From assembly GCA_019308655.1 (NCBI GenBank), contig JAFDHS010000095.1, positions 1 through 5,001 of the forward strand: 5,001 nt of DNA, read 5' to 3'. Position numbers and translations under genes: made by a program. Of the stretch, positions 1-5,001 are shown piece after piece. Source of the stretch: Deltaproteobacteria bacterium (lineage in GTDB: Bacteria; Desulfobacterota; Desulfobacteria; Desulfobacterales; JAFDHS01). The notes beneath the pieces were generated by a model, which had not been told where the DNA came from, did no database searches, and saw nothing but the letters and a program-made list of their open reading frames with translations. The first letter of the stretch is position 1; the number at the start of each line of letters is the position of its first letter.

Positions 1-201
1 GGCATCATCTTTTTGGCCAACATGCAAATCGGCTACTTGACGCCGCCTGTGGGCATGAATCTGTTCATCGCCGGCTATCGATTCAAAAAACCCATCACTG
101 AACTCTACCGTGCCGCCATACCGTTTATGATCGTGCTGTTTGTTGCGGTACTCGTTATTACCTATTGGCCGGATTTGAGTTTGGTGTTTCTGCAAAGGTA
201 A
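1..201 (+). CDS. TRAP transporter large permease subunit (DctM family), C-terminal end only
   Basis: The frame is open from the first base, so the gene begins upstream of the window; 66 codons and a TAA stop at 199-201 are visible. The fragment has the features of the C-terminus of DctM-type permeases: the motif MQIGYLTPPVGMNLFIAG (residues 8-25 of the fragment), in which the TPPVGxNLF core is a family hallmark, then a short basic stretch (RFKKP), the phrase YRAAIPF, and a last hydrophobic membrane segment at about residues 39-56 ending in TYWPDLSL. In the family, this roughly 430-residue inner-membrane subunit forms the ion-coupled channel. It works with a small DctQ membrane subunit and a periplasmic DctP binding protein to import organic acids or similar solutes. 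Those partners would lie upstream, outside the window. The substrate cannot be inferred from this fragment. The gene converges on the DUF3326 gene, and no clear terminator is visible in the 55-base gap. Confidence 0.9.
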   Translation, partial: GIIFLANMQIGYLTPPVGMNLFIAGYRFKKPITELYRAAIPFMIVLFVAVLVITYWPDLSLVFLQR

Positions 202-256
202 AAAATGAAAGCTCAAGGCCCAAAGGTAAGCCCGGCGTAAGTATACCGGCGATTCT

Positions 257-1516
257 TCAATCTCTCAATGTGGGTATGGGCCTGTAGATGCTTGAAATAT
301 TCAAACCTGATTTCAAGGCTTGTATCACCCCGGCGGCTTCAAAATAATTGCCGACTTCATAAACATTTTTTAAGTCTAAATGGGATTTACCGACATTTAA
401 AATGCTTTTGTTGTTTGCCACGGCAATAATCGGGATATCGTGAATTTGTGCATAGATCATCGGTATGCCGCCTAATGCGGTAGCCGGTGCGACAATTGCA
501 AGCAAGTTATTGATATTGAAAATGTTTTTAATACGGCAGTTGAGATGAATCTGGGGTGATTTTTTTAAACCGATCATGGCACAGGCGATTCCGCTGGTGG
601 ATGCAAATTCCCCTGCACTTCTGGCATCCACGATGTTGCTTGCCAAATCCAGTCGTTTTACATTAATCATTGGTGCATGGGCAGCAGGTAATTTATATTT
701 TTTACAAATCAGATGAGAGATAATCGCTTCCGTGCCGCCGATGGGATTGGGATGCGCTCCCTGAAAATGCCGGGCATAATTATCCAATGGCAAGTCCTTT
801 ATATTGGACGTAACCGCTATGGCGTTAACTCTTTTTTTAATCAGAGTTTCACACGCTTTAAACAAGGTGCGGGGATTGTCGACATTGCCGACATATGCCC
901 CTGACTTGTTCTGAACACAACGCCCCCCGATCAATTCATCCGTGACGACATGGTGTTCAATATTTATTCCATGAACGGCTCTGACGGCATTGGCAATATT
1001 CAAGACGGTTTCGATATTTTCTTCGCTTGTCTTTTCGATGATCAACCCGATGTGGTTTGAATAGGGCGCGTAAAGATTTATTGTTCCCTGACAGAACAAA
1101 TCGATGAGATAACCTTCTACATACAACGTATTGTCGGTTATGGAGATAAAATTTGAACCATTGACGGTATTGGGATTCGTAATCACATAATCCGCACAGG
1201 ATGCCAGCAAACAATTCGCCGGTGCTGCATCGCCGGCATATCCGCCGATATCGCATCCGATACCTGTGGGAATGATATTTAGAATTGCTGTGTTGCCCGG
1301 GAAAAATGTTTCGCTGATGTTGCCGGAGAACTTATTGGCTTCGGTTTCCCATAGAGTTAATTCGATATGGATCGTATCCTCAATCACTTTTGAAACAAAC
1401 CATCTCAATATGCTGCTGCCGAATTTATGCTCTAAAGCCGCCGGTAAATTTTTAATGCCTTTTAGTCTTGATTTATGAATTATATATTCTGTTTGGCGAA
1501 TGATTTCCTGTTTCAT
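257..1516 (-). CDS. DUF3326 family protein of unknown function
   Basis: This is a complete 419-residue protein that I recognise as DUF3326, a family found in bacteria, cyanobacteria and plants with no function known to me. The core starts near residue 82 with PTGIGCDIGGYAGDAAPAN (83-101), followed by ITNPNTVNGSN (112-122), LYVEGYLIDLF (131-141), GAHPNPIGGTEAIISH (253-268), a DARSAGEFASTSG stretch (297-309), and APATALGGIPM (343-353). About 80 residues precede the core and look like a separate N-terminal portion (RWFVSKVIEDTIHIELTLWE, 38-57). There is no signal peptide or obvious membrane helix, so it is probably cytosolic. The conserved Gly, Asp, Asn and His residues suggest a ligand- or nucleotide-binding enzyme, but this is inference. 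The start ATG (complement of 1514-1516) is supported by an AAGGAAA Shine-Dalgarno sequence (complement of 1523-1529). A good promoter lies about 100 bases upstream. The gene is rich in Lys, Asn and Ile codons and looks more AT-rich than the dehydrogenase gene. Confidence 0.85.
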   Translation of the reverse strand: MKQEIIRQTEYIIHKSRLKGIKNLPAALEHKFGSSILRWFVSKVIEDTIHIELTLWETEANKFSGNISETFFPGNTAILNIIPTGIGCDIGGYAGDAAPANCLLASCADYVITNPNTVNGSNFISITDNTLYVEGYLIDLFCQGTINLYAPYSNHIGLIIEKTSEENIETVLNIANAVRAVHGINIEHHVVTDELIGGRCVQNKSGAYVGNVDNPRTLFKACETLIKKRVNAIAVTSNIKDLPLDNYARHFQGAHPNPIGGTEAIISHLICKKYKLPAAHAPMINVKRLDLASNIVDARSAGEFASTSGIACAMIGLKKSPQIHLNCRIKNIFNINNLLAIVAPATALGGIPMIYAQIHDIPIIAVANNKSILNVGKSHLDLKNVYEVGNYFEAAGVIQALKSGLNISSIYRPIPTLRD

Positions 1517-1621
1517 TCATAGTTTCCTTGAATTAGGGAATTGATTTTTTATTTTTACCGTGAAGATCCAGAGGCGTTTTAGTGTGGTGATCAAACTGTC
1601 GATTTAATTATTATGTAATAA

Positions 1622-1650
1622 ATTTTATTATATTAAAAAAAATCTGACAA
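1622..1650 (-). promoter_or_regulatory. Putative sigma-70 promoter of the DUF3326 gene
   Basis: Read on the minus strand, TTGTCA (1650 to 1645, five of six matches to TTGACA) and TAAAAT (1627 to 1622, five of six matches to TATAAT) are separated by exactly 17 bases. The spacer is T-rich. Transcription would start near 1615, giving a leader of about 100 bases before the ATG at 1516. The region is so AT-rich that chance matches are easy, and a perfect TATAAT is also present at 1632-1627 with too short a spacer (12 bases). The spacing and position make this the best candidate in the region. Confidence 0.5.
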
Positions 1651-1701
1651 CTTTAATCTTTGTGTCTGAACATAAAATAAAAGCCTGATAATCATTTTTT
1701 G

Positions 1702-1730
1702 TTGACTAAATCGGGATATCAACATAGAGA
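1702..1730 (+). promoter_or_regulatory. Weak candidate promoter for the glycosyltransferase gene
   Basis: TTGACT at 1702-1707 matches the -35 consensus at five of six positions, but the hexamer 17 bases downstream (TAGAGA, 1725-1730) matches the -10 consensus at only three. A better -10-like TATACT sits at 1758-1763 without a recognisable -35 at the proper distance. One of these probably drives the gene, or an activator-dependent or alternative sigma promoter is used. The sequence does not decide between them. Confidence 0.25.
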
Positions 1731-1823
1731 AACAAATTTTTGAGATGGTGGCTGAGATATACTGTGAAGGGGTCTCGGCCCTGTATCATGGGTGTTAGTT
1801 TAACTCTTTGATATGAAACAATA

Positions 1824-1854
1824 ATCGAATAGAGGTGTATTCCTTCGATAGAGG
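1824..1854 (+). repeat. Small inverted and direct repeat just before the glycosyltransferase start
   Basis: ATCGAA (1824-1829) and TTCGAT (1844-1849) form a perfect 6-base inverted repeat with a 14-base loop. An alternative hairpin pairs GAATA (1827-1831) with TATTC (1838-1842) around a GAGGTG loop. The heptamer ATAGAGG occurs twice, at 1829-1835 and 1848-1854, so two AGAGG Shine-Dalgarno-like sequences lie 19 bases apart. The second is 12 bases before the GTG start, slightly far for optimal initiation. The arrangement could modulate translation, but short repeats like these also arise by chance. Confidence 0.35.
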
Positions 1855-1866
1855 CTGGAAAATATC

Positions 1867-3198
1867 GTGAAGAACATCGGATTTGTTTCAACCCGGTTTT
1901 CAGGTACGGACGGGGTTACGCTGGAAGCCAGCAAGTGGGCGGAAGTTTTTGAAAAAAGTGGACATAAATCTTTTTGGTTTGCCGGAGAATTGGATCGTGA
2001 TACGGAAAAGAGCTTTCACGTTCCTGAAGCATTTTTTAAACATGAACGAAATATATGGATCAATGAGAGGGTTTTTGGAAAAAAAGGACGAAAACCGTCT
2101 GTAACTCAAGCGATTCATGAATTAAGAGCATTTTTAAAAGATCAACTGTATGCGTTTATAAATAAATTCAATATTGATTTTTTAGTTGTCCAGAATGCGC
2201 TGACCATTCCAATGCATATCCCCCTTGGATTGGCATTATCGGAAATCATTGCCGAAACTCAGATCCCTACCATTGCCCACCATCATGATTTTTTCTGGGA
2301 AAGGGTTCGTTATTCAGTGAATGCCGTCAGTGACTACCTCCGCATGGCCTTTCCTCCCAATTTGCCCAATATCAAGCATGTCGTGATTAACTCTGAAGCC
2401 CAGGAGCAACTGGCACTTCGTACAGGGATTTCTTCCATCATCATCCCCAATGTTCTGGATTTTGAAAATCCGCCTGTCGTGGATGAAAATAAAGCCGAGA
2501 TCTTCCGAAAATCCATCGGCCTGAAATCGGATGACATGATGATTTTACAACCTACGCGGATCGTGCAACGCAAAGGGATCGAGCATGCCGTTGAACTGGT
2601 GAGGGAACTGAAAGACCCGCGGTATAAACTGGTCATCTCCCATGAAGCGGGTGACGAAGGGCTTGAATACGCCGAGTGGCTCAAAGAATATGCTTGTGAA
2701 AACAAAGTGGACCTGCGTTTTGTAACGACCCGGGTCGCCGATCCCTGGACCAGCCACGCAAAATGTCAAAACCAATGTTCCCTGTGGGACATCTATCCTT
2801 ATGCGGACTTTATTACATATCCCAGTCTTTACGAGGGGTTCGGCAATGCCTTTCTTGAGGCCGTCTATTTTAAAAAACCAATGCTGGTCAATCGTTACGC
2901 TACTTTCGTAAGAGATATTGAACCCCAGGGGTTTGATCTGGCTGTCATGGACGGCTTTCTCTCTAAAAAAACGGTCCGGAATGTAAAGAAGATTATAGAA
3001 TCGCCGGATCGACGAAAAAAAATGGTTGATGTGAATTATGAAATAGCTGCCCGTCATTATTCTTATTCCATGCTCCGTAACAAGCTCAACGCCATCATGA
3101 CAAATTTTTTTGGAGACGCTGTAAAACAACTGATATATGAGATGCCATACCCTGAACGGAACATTTATTTGAAAACAGGATCTTCTCCTGGGGTTTAA
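1867..3198 (+). CDS. Glycosyltransferase family 4 protein (GT-B fold)
   Basis: This complete 443-residue protein has the retaining GT4 architecture. The N-terminal Rossmann domain opens with IGFVSTRFSGTDGVTLEA (4-21), which has the glycine-containing acceptor-side loop, and includes HHHDFFWERVRY (138-149). The C-terminal domain starts around LQPTRIVQRKGIEHA (227-241), where R231 and K236 match the donor-phosphate-binding Arg/Lys. It contains the EX7E signature, E323 to E331, within PSLYEGFGNAFLEAVYF (319-335). There is no signal peptide or membrane helix, so it should be cytosolic, transferring sugar from a nucleotide donor. From memory, the STRxxGTDGV start and the SLWDxYPxADFxTYPSLYEGFGN block resemble GT4 enzymes of the mannosylglucosylglycerate synthase type; that is a tentative substrate guess. 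The start is GTG: an in-frame TAG at 1849-1851 rules out a longer ATG or GTG form. A terminator follows, so the gene is probably monocistronic. Confidence 0.88.
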   Translation: MKNIGFVSTRFSGTDGVTLEASKWAEVFEKSGHKSFWFAGELDRDTEKSFHVPEAFFKHERNIWINERVFGKKGRKPSVTQAIHELRAFLKDQLYAFINKFNIDFLVVQNALTIPMHIPLGLALSEIIAETQIPTIAHHHDFFWERVRYSVNAVSDYLRMAFPPNLPNIKHVVINSEAQEQLALRTGISSIIIPNVLDFENPPVVDENKAEIFRKSIGLKSDDMMILQPTRIVQRKGIEHAVELVRELKDPRYKLVISHEAGDEGLEYAEWLKEYACENKVDLRFVTTRVADPWTSHAKCQNQCSLWDIYPYADFITYPSLYEGFGNAFLEAVYFKKPMLVNRYATFVRDIEPQGFDLAVMDGFLSKKTVRNVKKIIESPDRRKKMVDVNYEIAARHYSYSMLRNKLNAIMTNFFGDAVKQLIYEMPYPERNIYLKTGSSPGV

Positions 3199-3229
3199 AT
3201 TTTTTTTGGTTCTGTTTTCTCGAACTTAG

Positions 3230-3250
3230 CGCCCTTCGGGCGGACTTTTT
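3230..3250 (+). terminator. Putative intrinsic terminator after the glycosyltransferase gene
   Basis: A GC-rich 5-base-pair stem, CGCCC (3230-3234) with GGGCG (3238-3242) around a TTC loop, is followed after three bases by five T residues (3246-3250). It lies 31 bases past the TAA stop of the glycosyltransferase gene. The stem is short and the T run modest, but the location between two transcription units is right. The T-rich stretch directly after the stop codon (3200-3207) has no stem before it. Confidence 0.6.
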
Positions 3251-3267
3251 GCAATGCTTTGATTTAT

Positions 3268-3295
3268 TTGCCAATAAAATGGAAATTCCTATACT
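3268..3295 (+). promoter_or_regulatory. Putative sigma-70 promoter of the dehydrogenase/hydratase gene
   Basis: TTGCCA (3268-3273) and TATACT (3290-3295) each match the consensus hexamers at five of six positions and are separated by 16 bases. Transcription would begin near 3302, leaving a leader of just under 70 bases. The promoter comes directly after the terminator of the preceding gene, as expected for a new transcription unit. A small inverted repeat, GGAA-A-TTCC (3281-3289), fills the part of the spacer next to the -10 and could be an operator half, but there is no further support for that. Confidence 0.5.
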
Positions 3296-3357
3296 ATCAA
3301 GTTAGCCTCTCTTTTTTAACTTTTTCGATTTGTCTGGATTCGGGGGCTCGAAACTAT

Positions 3358-3363
3358 AGGAGG
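3358..3363 (+). promoter_or_regulatory. Strong Shine-Dalgarno sequence fixing the dehydrogenase start
   Basis: A perfect AGGAGG lies six bases before the ATG at 3370, separated by an A-rich spacer. It is the strongest ribosome binding site in the window. It fixes the translation start four codons before the conserved NAD-binding strand and suggests high expression. Confidence 0.85.
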
Positions 3364-3369
3364 CAAAAA

Positions 3370-5001
3370 ATGATACAAATAAACCGGGTTGCCGTACTGG
3401 GAGGAGGCGTGATTGGGTCAACCATCGCTGCCCATCTGGCAAATGCAGGACTTGAAGTATTAATGCTTGATATCCTCTCCCAGGATATTACCGAAGAGGA
3501 AAAAGCCGGAGGACTGACCCTGGAAAGTCCTGAGGTGAGAAACGCTTTGGCTGCAAGAGGGCTGGAAAACGCAATCAAGGCAAAACCGCCTGCATTTTTC
3601 CTGAAGGCGTATACAGACCTGGTAGAGGTGGGTAACTTTAATGACGACATGGAGAAAATCAGAAATTGCGACTGGGTCATCGAGGTTGTGGTCGAAAACA
3701 TGGAGATCAAGAAGAAATTCCTTGCAGAGAAGGTCGTTCCAAACATCGCACAAGGGACGGTCCTTTCCACCAACACCAGCGGGCTTTCCGTAAACGAAAT
3801 GGCGCAAGTCCTTCCGGAAAGCGTGCGCAAGAAGTTCATTCTTACCCATTTCTTCAATCCCCCTCGTTATATGCGGCTGGTGGAAATTGCCCCTTGCCGG
3901 GACACCAATCCCGACGTCGTTTCCCATATGGCCGAGTTTATCGGCAATCGGTTAGGAAAAGGCATTGTCTATGCCAAGGACACGCCGAACTTCGTCGGCA
4001 ACCGTATCGGGATATACGCAATGCTCAATTCCATCAAACACATGCTGGAGATGGGCCTCTCTCTTGAAGAGGTGGACACTATAGCGGGCCCTGCAACGGC
4101 TCGTCCGAAAACCGCCATGTTTCGCACAGGAGATTTCGTGGGCATCGATACCCTTGTTCACGTGGTAAACAATTCTTACCGGTTGTTGACAGAGGATGAA
4201 GAGCGGGAGATCTTCAAGATACCCGAGTTTATTGCCAGGATGGTGGACAAGGGTTTGCTCGGCAACAAGACGGGGAAAGGTTTTTACCGCAAAGAGAAAT
4301 CCGCCGAAGGCACCAAAATTTTTTACTACGACTACAGGACAGGTGAATACAACCTGCCGGAAAAGCCCAAGTTTATTTTTATTCAGTCCGCCAGGCAGCT
4401 CGATGATCCGGCCAAACGCCTGAAAGCGGTGATTTGCGGAAAGGACAAAGCCGCCGAGTTTGCCTGGAAAAACCTGCGGGATATCCTTATCTACACGGTA
4501 AAGCGTATTCCCGAAATTTCCGACGACATCGTGAATGTCGACAATGCCATGAAGTGGGGTTTCAATTGGGAACTTGGTCCCTTCGAGATGTTCGATGCGC
4601 TGGATGTCAGATACTTTGTTGAACGGGCCGAAAAAGATGGTGTGGCAGTACCTGAAGCACTAAAGAAGGCGGAGCGTTTTTACAAATATGAAGGCGGCAG
4701 GAAATTTTTCTATGATTTGGGTACGGGTGGGTACCGTGAGGTACCGTTCCGTCCGGACCGGATCAAACTGGAAATTCTTAGACAATCCGGCGGTGTGGTG
4801 GAAGAGAATGCCGGCTGCTCGTTGATTGACCTGGGTGACGGGGTATTCTGCTGTGAGTTTCATTCCAAGATGAATACCATCGGCGGCGATATTCTCTCCA
4901 TGACTCTCAAGGCAATCAGGCGGGCGGAAAAGGAAGGGGTGGGCCTTGTCGTCGGCAACCAGGGAGGCAACTTCTCGGTGGGGGCCAACCTGATGCTGAT
5001 A
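3370..5001 (+). CDS. 3-hydroxyacyl-CoA dehydrogenase/enoyl-CoA hydratase fusion (FadN-like), 3' end missing
   Basis: The frame is open for 544 codons to the window edge without a stop. The N-terminus is an NAD-binding Rossmann fold: VAVLGGGVIGSTIAAHLANAG (7-27) with GxGxxG at G11, G13 and G16, and D34 at the end of the second strand. Dehydrogenase active-site residues are in place: S137 (NTS), H160 (THFFNPP), E172 (LVEIAP) and N211 (FVGNRI). The C-terminal 3HCDH domain includes GLLGNKTGKGFY (296-307), and a second, degenerate copy follows at about 367-430 (WGFNWELGPFEMFDAL). A crotonase domain starts near residue 483: FHSKMN (497-502) and NQGGNFSVGAN (530-540) supply the oxyanion-hole region. 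The catalytic hydratase glutamates would lie beyond the window. The family is usually about 790-800 residues, so roughly 250 are missing. Expected role: the hydration and NAD-dependent oxidation steps of beta-oxidation in the cytosol. The dehydrogenase-first order matches FadN, the reverse of FadB. Confidence 0.93.
   Translation, partial: MIQINRVAVLGGGVIGSTIAAHLANAGLEVLMLDILSQDITEEEKAGGLTLESPEVRNALAARGLENAIKAKPPAFFLKAYTDLVEVGNFNDDMEKIRNCDWVIEVVVENMEIKKKFLAEKVVPNIAQGTVLSTNTSGLSVNEMAQVLPESVRKKFILTHFFNPPRYMRLVEIAPCRDTNPDVVSHMAEFIGNRLGKGIVYAKDTPNFVGNRIGIYAMLNSIKHMLEMGLSLEEVDTIAGPATARPKTAMFRTGDFVGIDTLVHVVNNSYRLLTEDEEREIFKIPEFIARMVDKGLLGNKTGKGFYRKEKSAEGTKIFYYDYRTGEYNLPEKPKFIFIQSARQLDDPAKRLKAVICGKDKAAEFAWKNLRDILIYTVKRIPEISDDIVNVDNAMKWGFNWELGPFEMFDALDVRYFVERAEKDGVAVPEALKKAERFYKYEGGRKFFYDLGTGGYREVPFRPDRIKLEILRQSGGVVEENAGCSLIDLGDGVFCCEFHSKMNTIGGDILSMTLKAIRRAEKEGVGLVVGNQGGNFSVGANLMLI

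Larger units (their letters stand above)
1517..1866. other. AT-rich divergent intergenic region
   Basis: These 350 bases separate the divergently transcribed DUF3326 and glycosyltransferase genes. The part at 1600-1700 is very AT-rich and contains the promoter assigned to the DUF3326 gene. The part at 1740-1866 is closer to the window's average composition and would be the leader of the glycosyltransferase gene. It has a TGAGAT direct repeat (1741-1746 and 1753-1758) and, close to the GTG start, a short inverted and direct repeat listed separately. I see no tRNA, no coding region that looks real, and no terminator. A minus-strand reading frame at 1706-1891 overlaps the glycosyltransferase start and does not resemble any family. 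Confidence 0.6.

Noticed and set aside
205..240. An 11-codon reading frame (ATG at 205, TAA at 238-240) right after the permease stop, with AAGG at 195-198 six bases before it.
   Set aside because: Far too short to support as a gene, no recognisable product, and the spacing can arise by chance just after a stop codon.
232..251. Direct repeat CCGGCG (232-237 and 246-251) in the gap between the permease and DUF3326 genes.
   Set aside because: Only a 4-base stem (CCGG with CCGG) can form and no T tract follows on either strand, so a terminator is not supported.
291..317. Perfect 8-base inverted repeat CTTGAAAT/ATTTCAAG with an 11-base loop near the 3' end of the DUF3326 gene.
   Set aside because: It lies inside the coding sequence, is AT-rich, and has no T run following on the minus strand, so it is not a terminator. 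Probably coincidental.
1686..1700. TGATAATCA followed by six T residues, which looks like a terminator.
   Set aside because: The stem is four AT-rich pairs around a single base, which is not stable. It also lies in a divergent intergenic region with no plus-strand gene upstream to terminate.
1706..1891. A 61-residue minus-strand reading frame across the intergenic region and the glycosyltransferase start.
   Set aside because: It overlaps the start of a confident gene on the other strand, and its translation shows no family resemblance.
2545..3129. A 194-residue minus-strand reading frame inside the glycosyltransferase gene.
   Set aside because: It lies entirely opposite the conserved donor-binding domain of the real gene. 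It is an antisense shadow.
3354..3927. Two long minus-strand reading frames opposite the dehydrogenase N-terminus (3354-3857 and 3460-3927).
   Set aside because: The plus strand encodes an unmistakable NAD-binding and catalytic domain there. The antisense translations have skewed composition and no motifs.

Overview
The window is an ordinary-looking chromosomal stretch from a bacterium with moderate GC. It holds the end of one gene, two complete genes, and the first two thirds or so of a fourth. The gene types fit a metabolically versatile anaerobic or marine proteobacterium or a Desulfobacterota (former deltaproteobacterial) lineage: a TRAP-type uptake permease, a DUF3326 protein, a GT4 glycosyltransferase of the STRxxGTDGV type, and a fused 3-hydroxyacyl-CoA dehydrogenase/enoyl-CoA hydratase. 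That placement is inferred from gene content; no rRNA or other taxonomic marker is present.

Layout. Positions 1-201 (+) are the last 66 codons of a TRAP transporter large permease (DctM family). Positions 257-1516 (-) encode a complete 419-residue DUF3326 protein that converges on the permease gene across a 55-base gap. Positions 1517-1866 are an AT-rich, 350-base divergent intergenic region. It carries a good sigma-70-like promoter for the DUF3326 gene and a less clear leader for the next gene. Positions 1867-3198 (+) encode a 443-residue GT4 glycosyltransferase that starts with GTG. Positions 3199-3369 hold a likely intrinsic terminator, a sigma-70-like promoter and a strong ribosome binding site. 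From 3370 to the window edge (+) runs an open reading frame for a FadN-type bifunctional beta-oxidation enzyme. The dehydrogenase half is complete and the hydratase half is cut off inside its first substrate-binding segment.

How the genes work together. Strand changes, the terminator and the separate promoters suggest four separate transcription units rather than one operon. The permease would bring organic acids into the cell and the dehydrogenase/hydratase would degrade acyl-CoAs, but nothing in the sequence ties them to one pathway. The glycosyltransferase most resembles, from memory, enzymes that make glycosyl conjugates or compatible solutes; its substrate cannot be read here.

I found no RNA gene, CRISPR array, insertion sequence, integrase, phage gene or defence gene, and no convincing new multi-gene system. 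The items most worth a second look are the uncharacterised DUF3326 protein with its strongly conserved-looking glycine-rich motifs, the unexplained leader of the glycosyltransferase gene, and that enzyme's unusual insert with two close cysteines.
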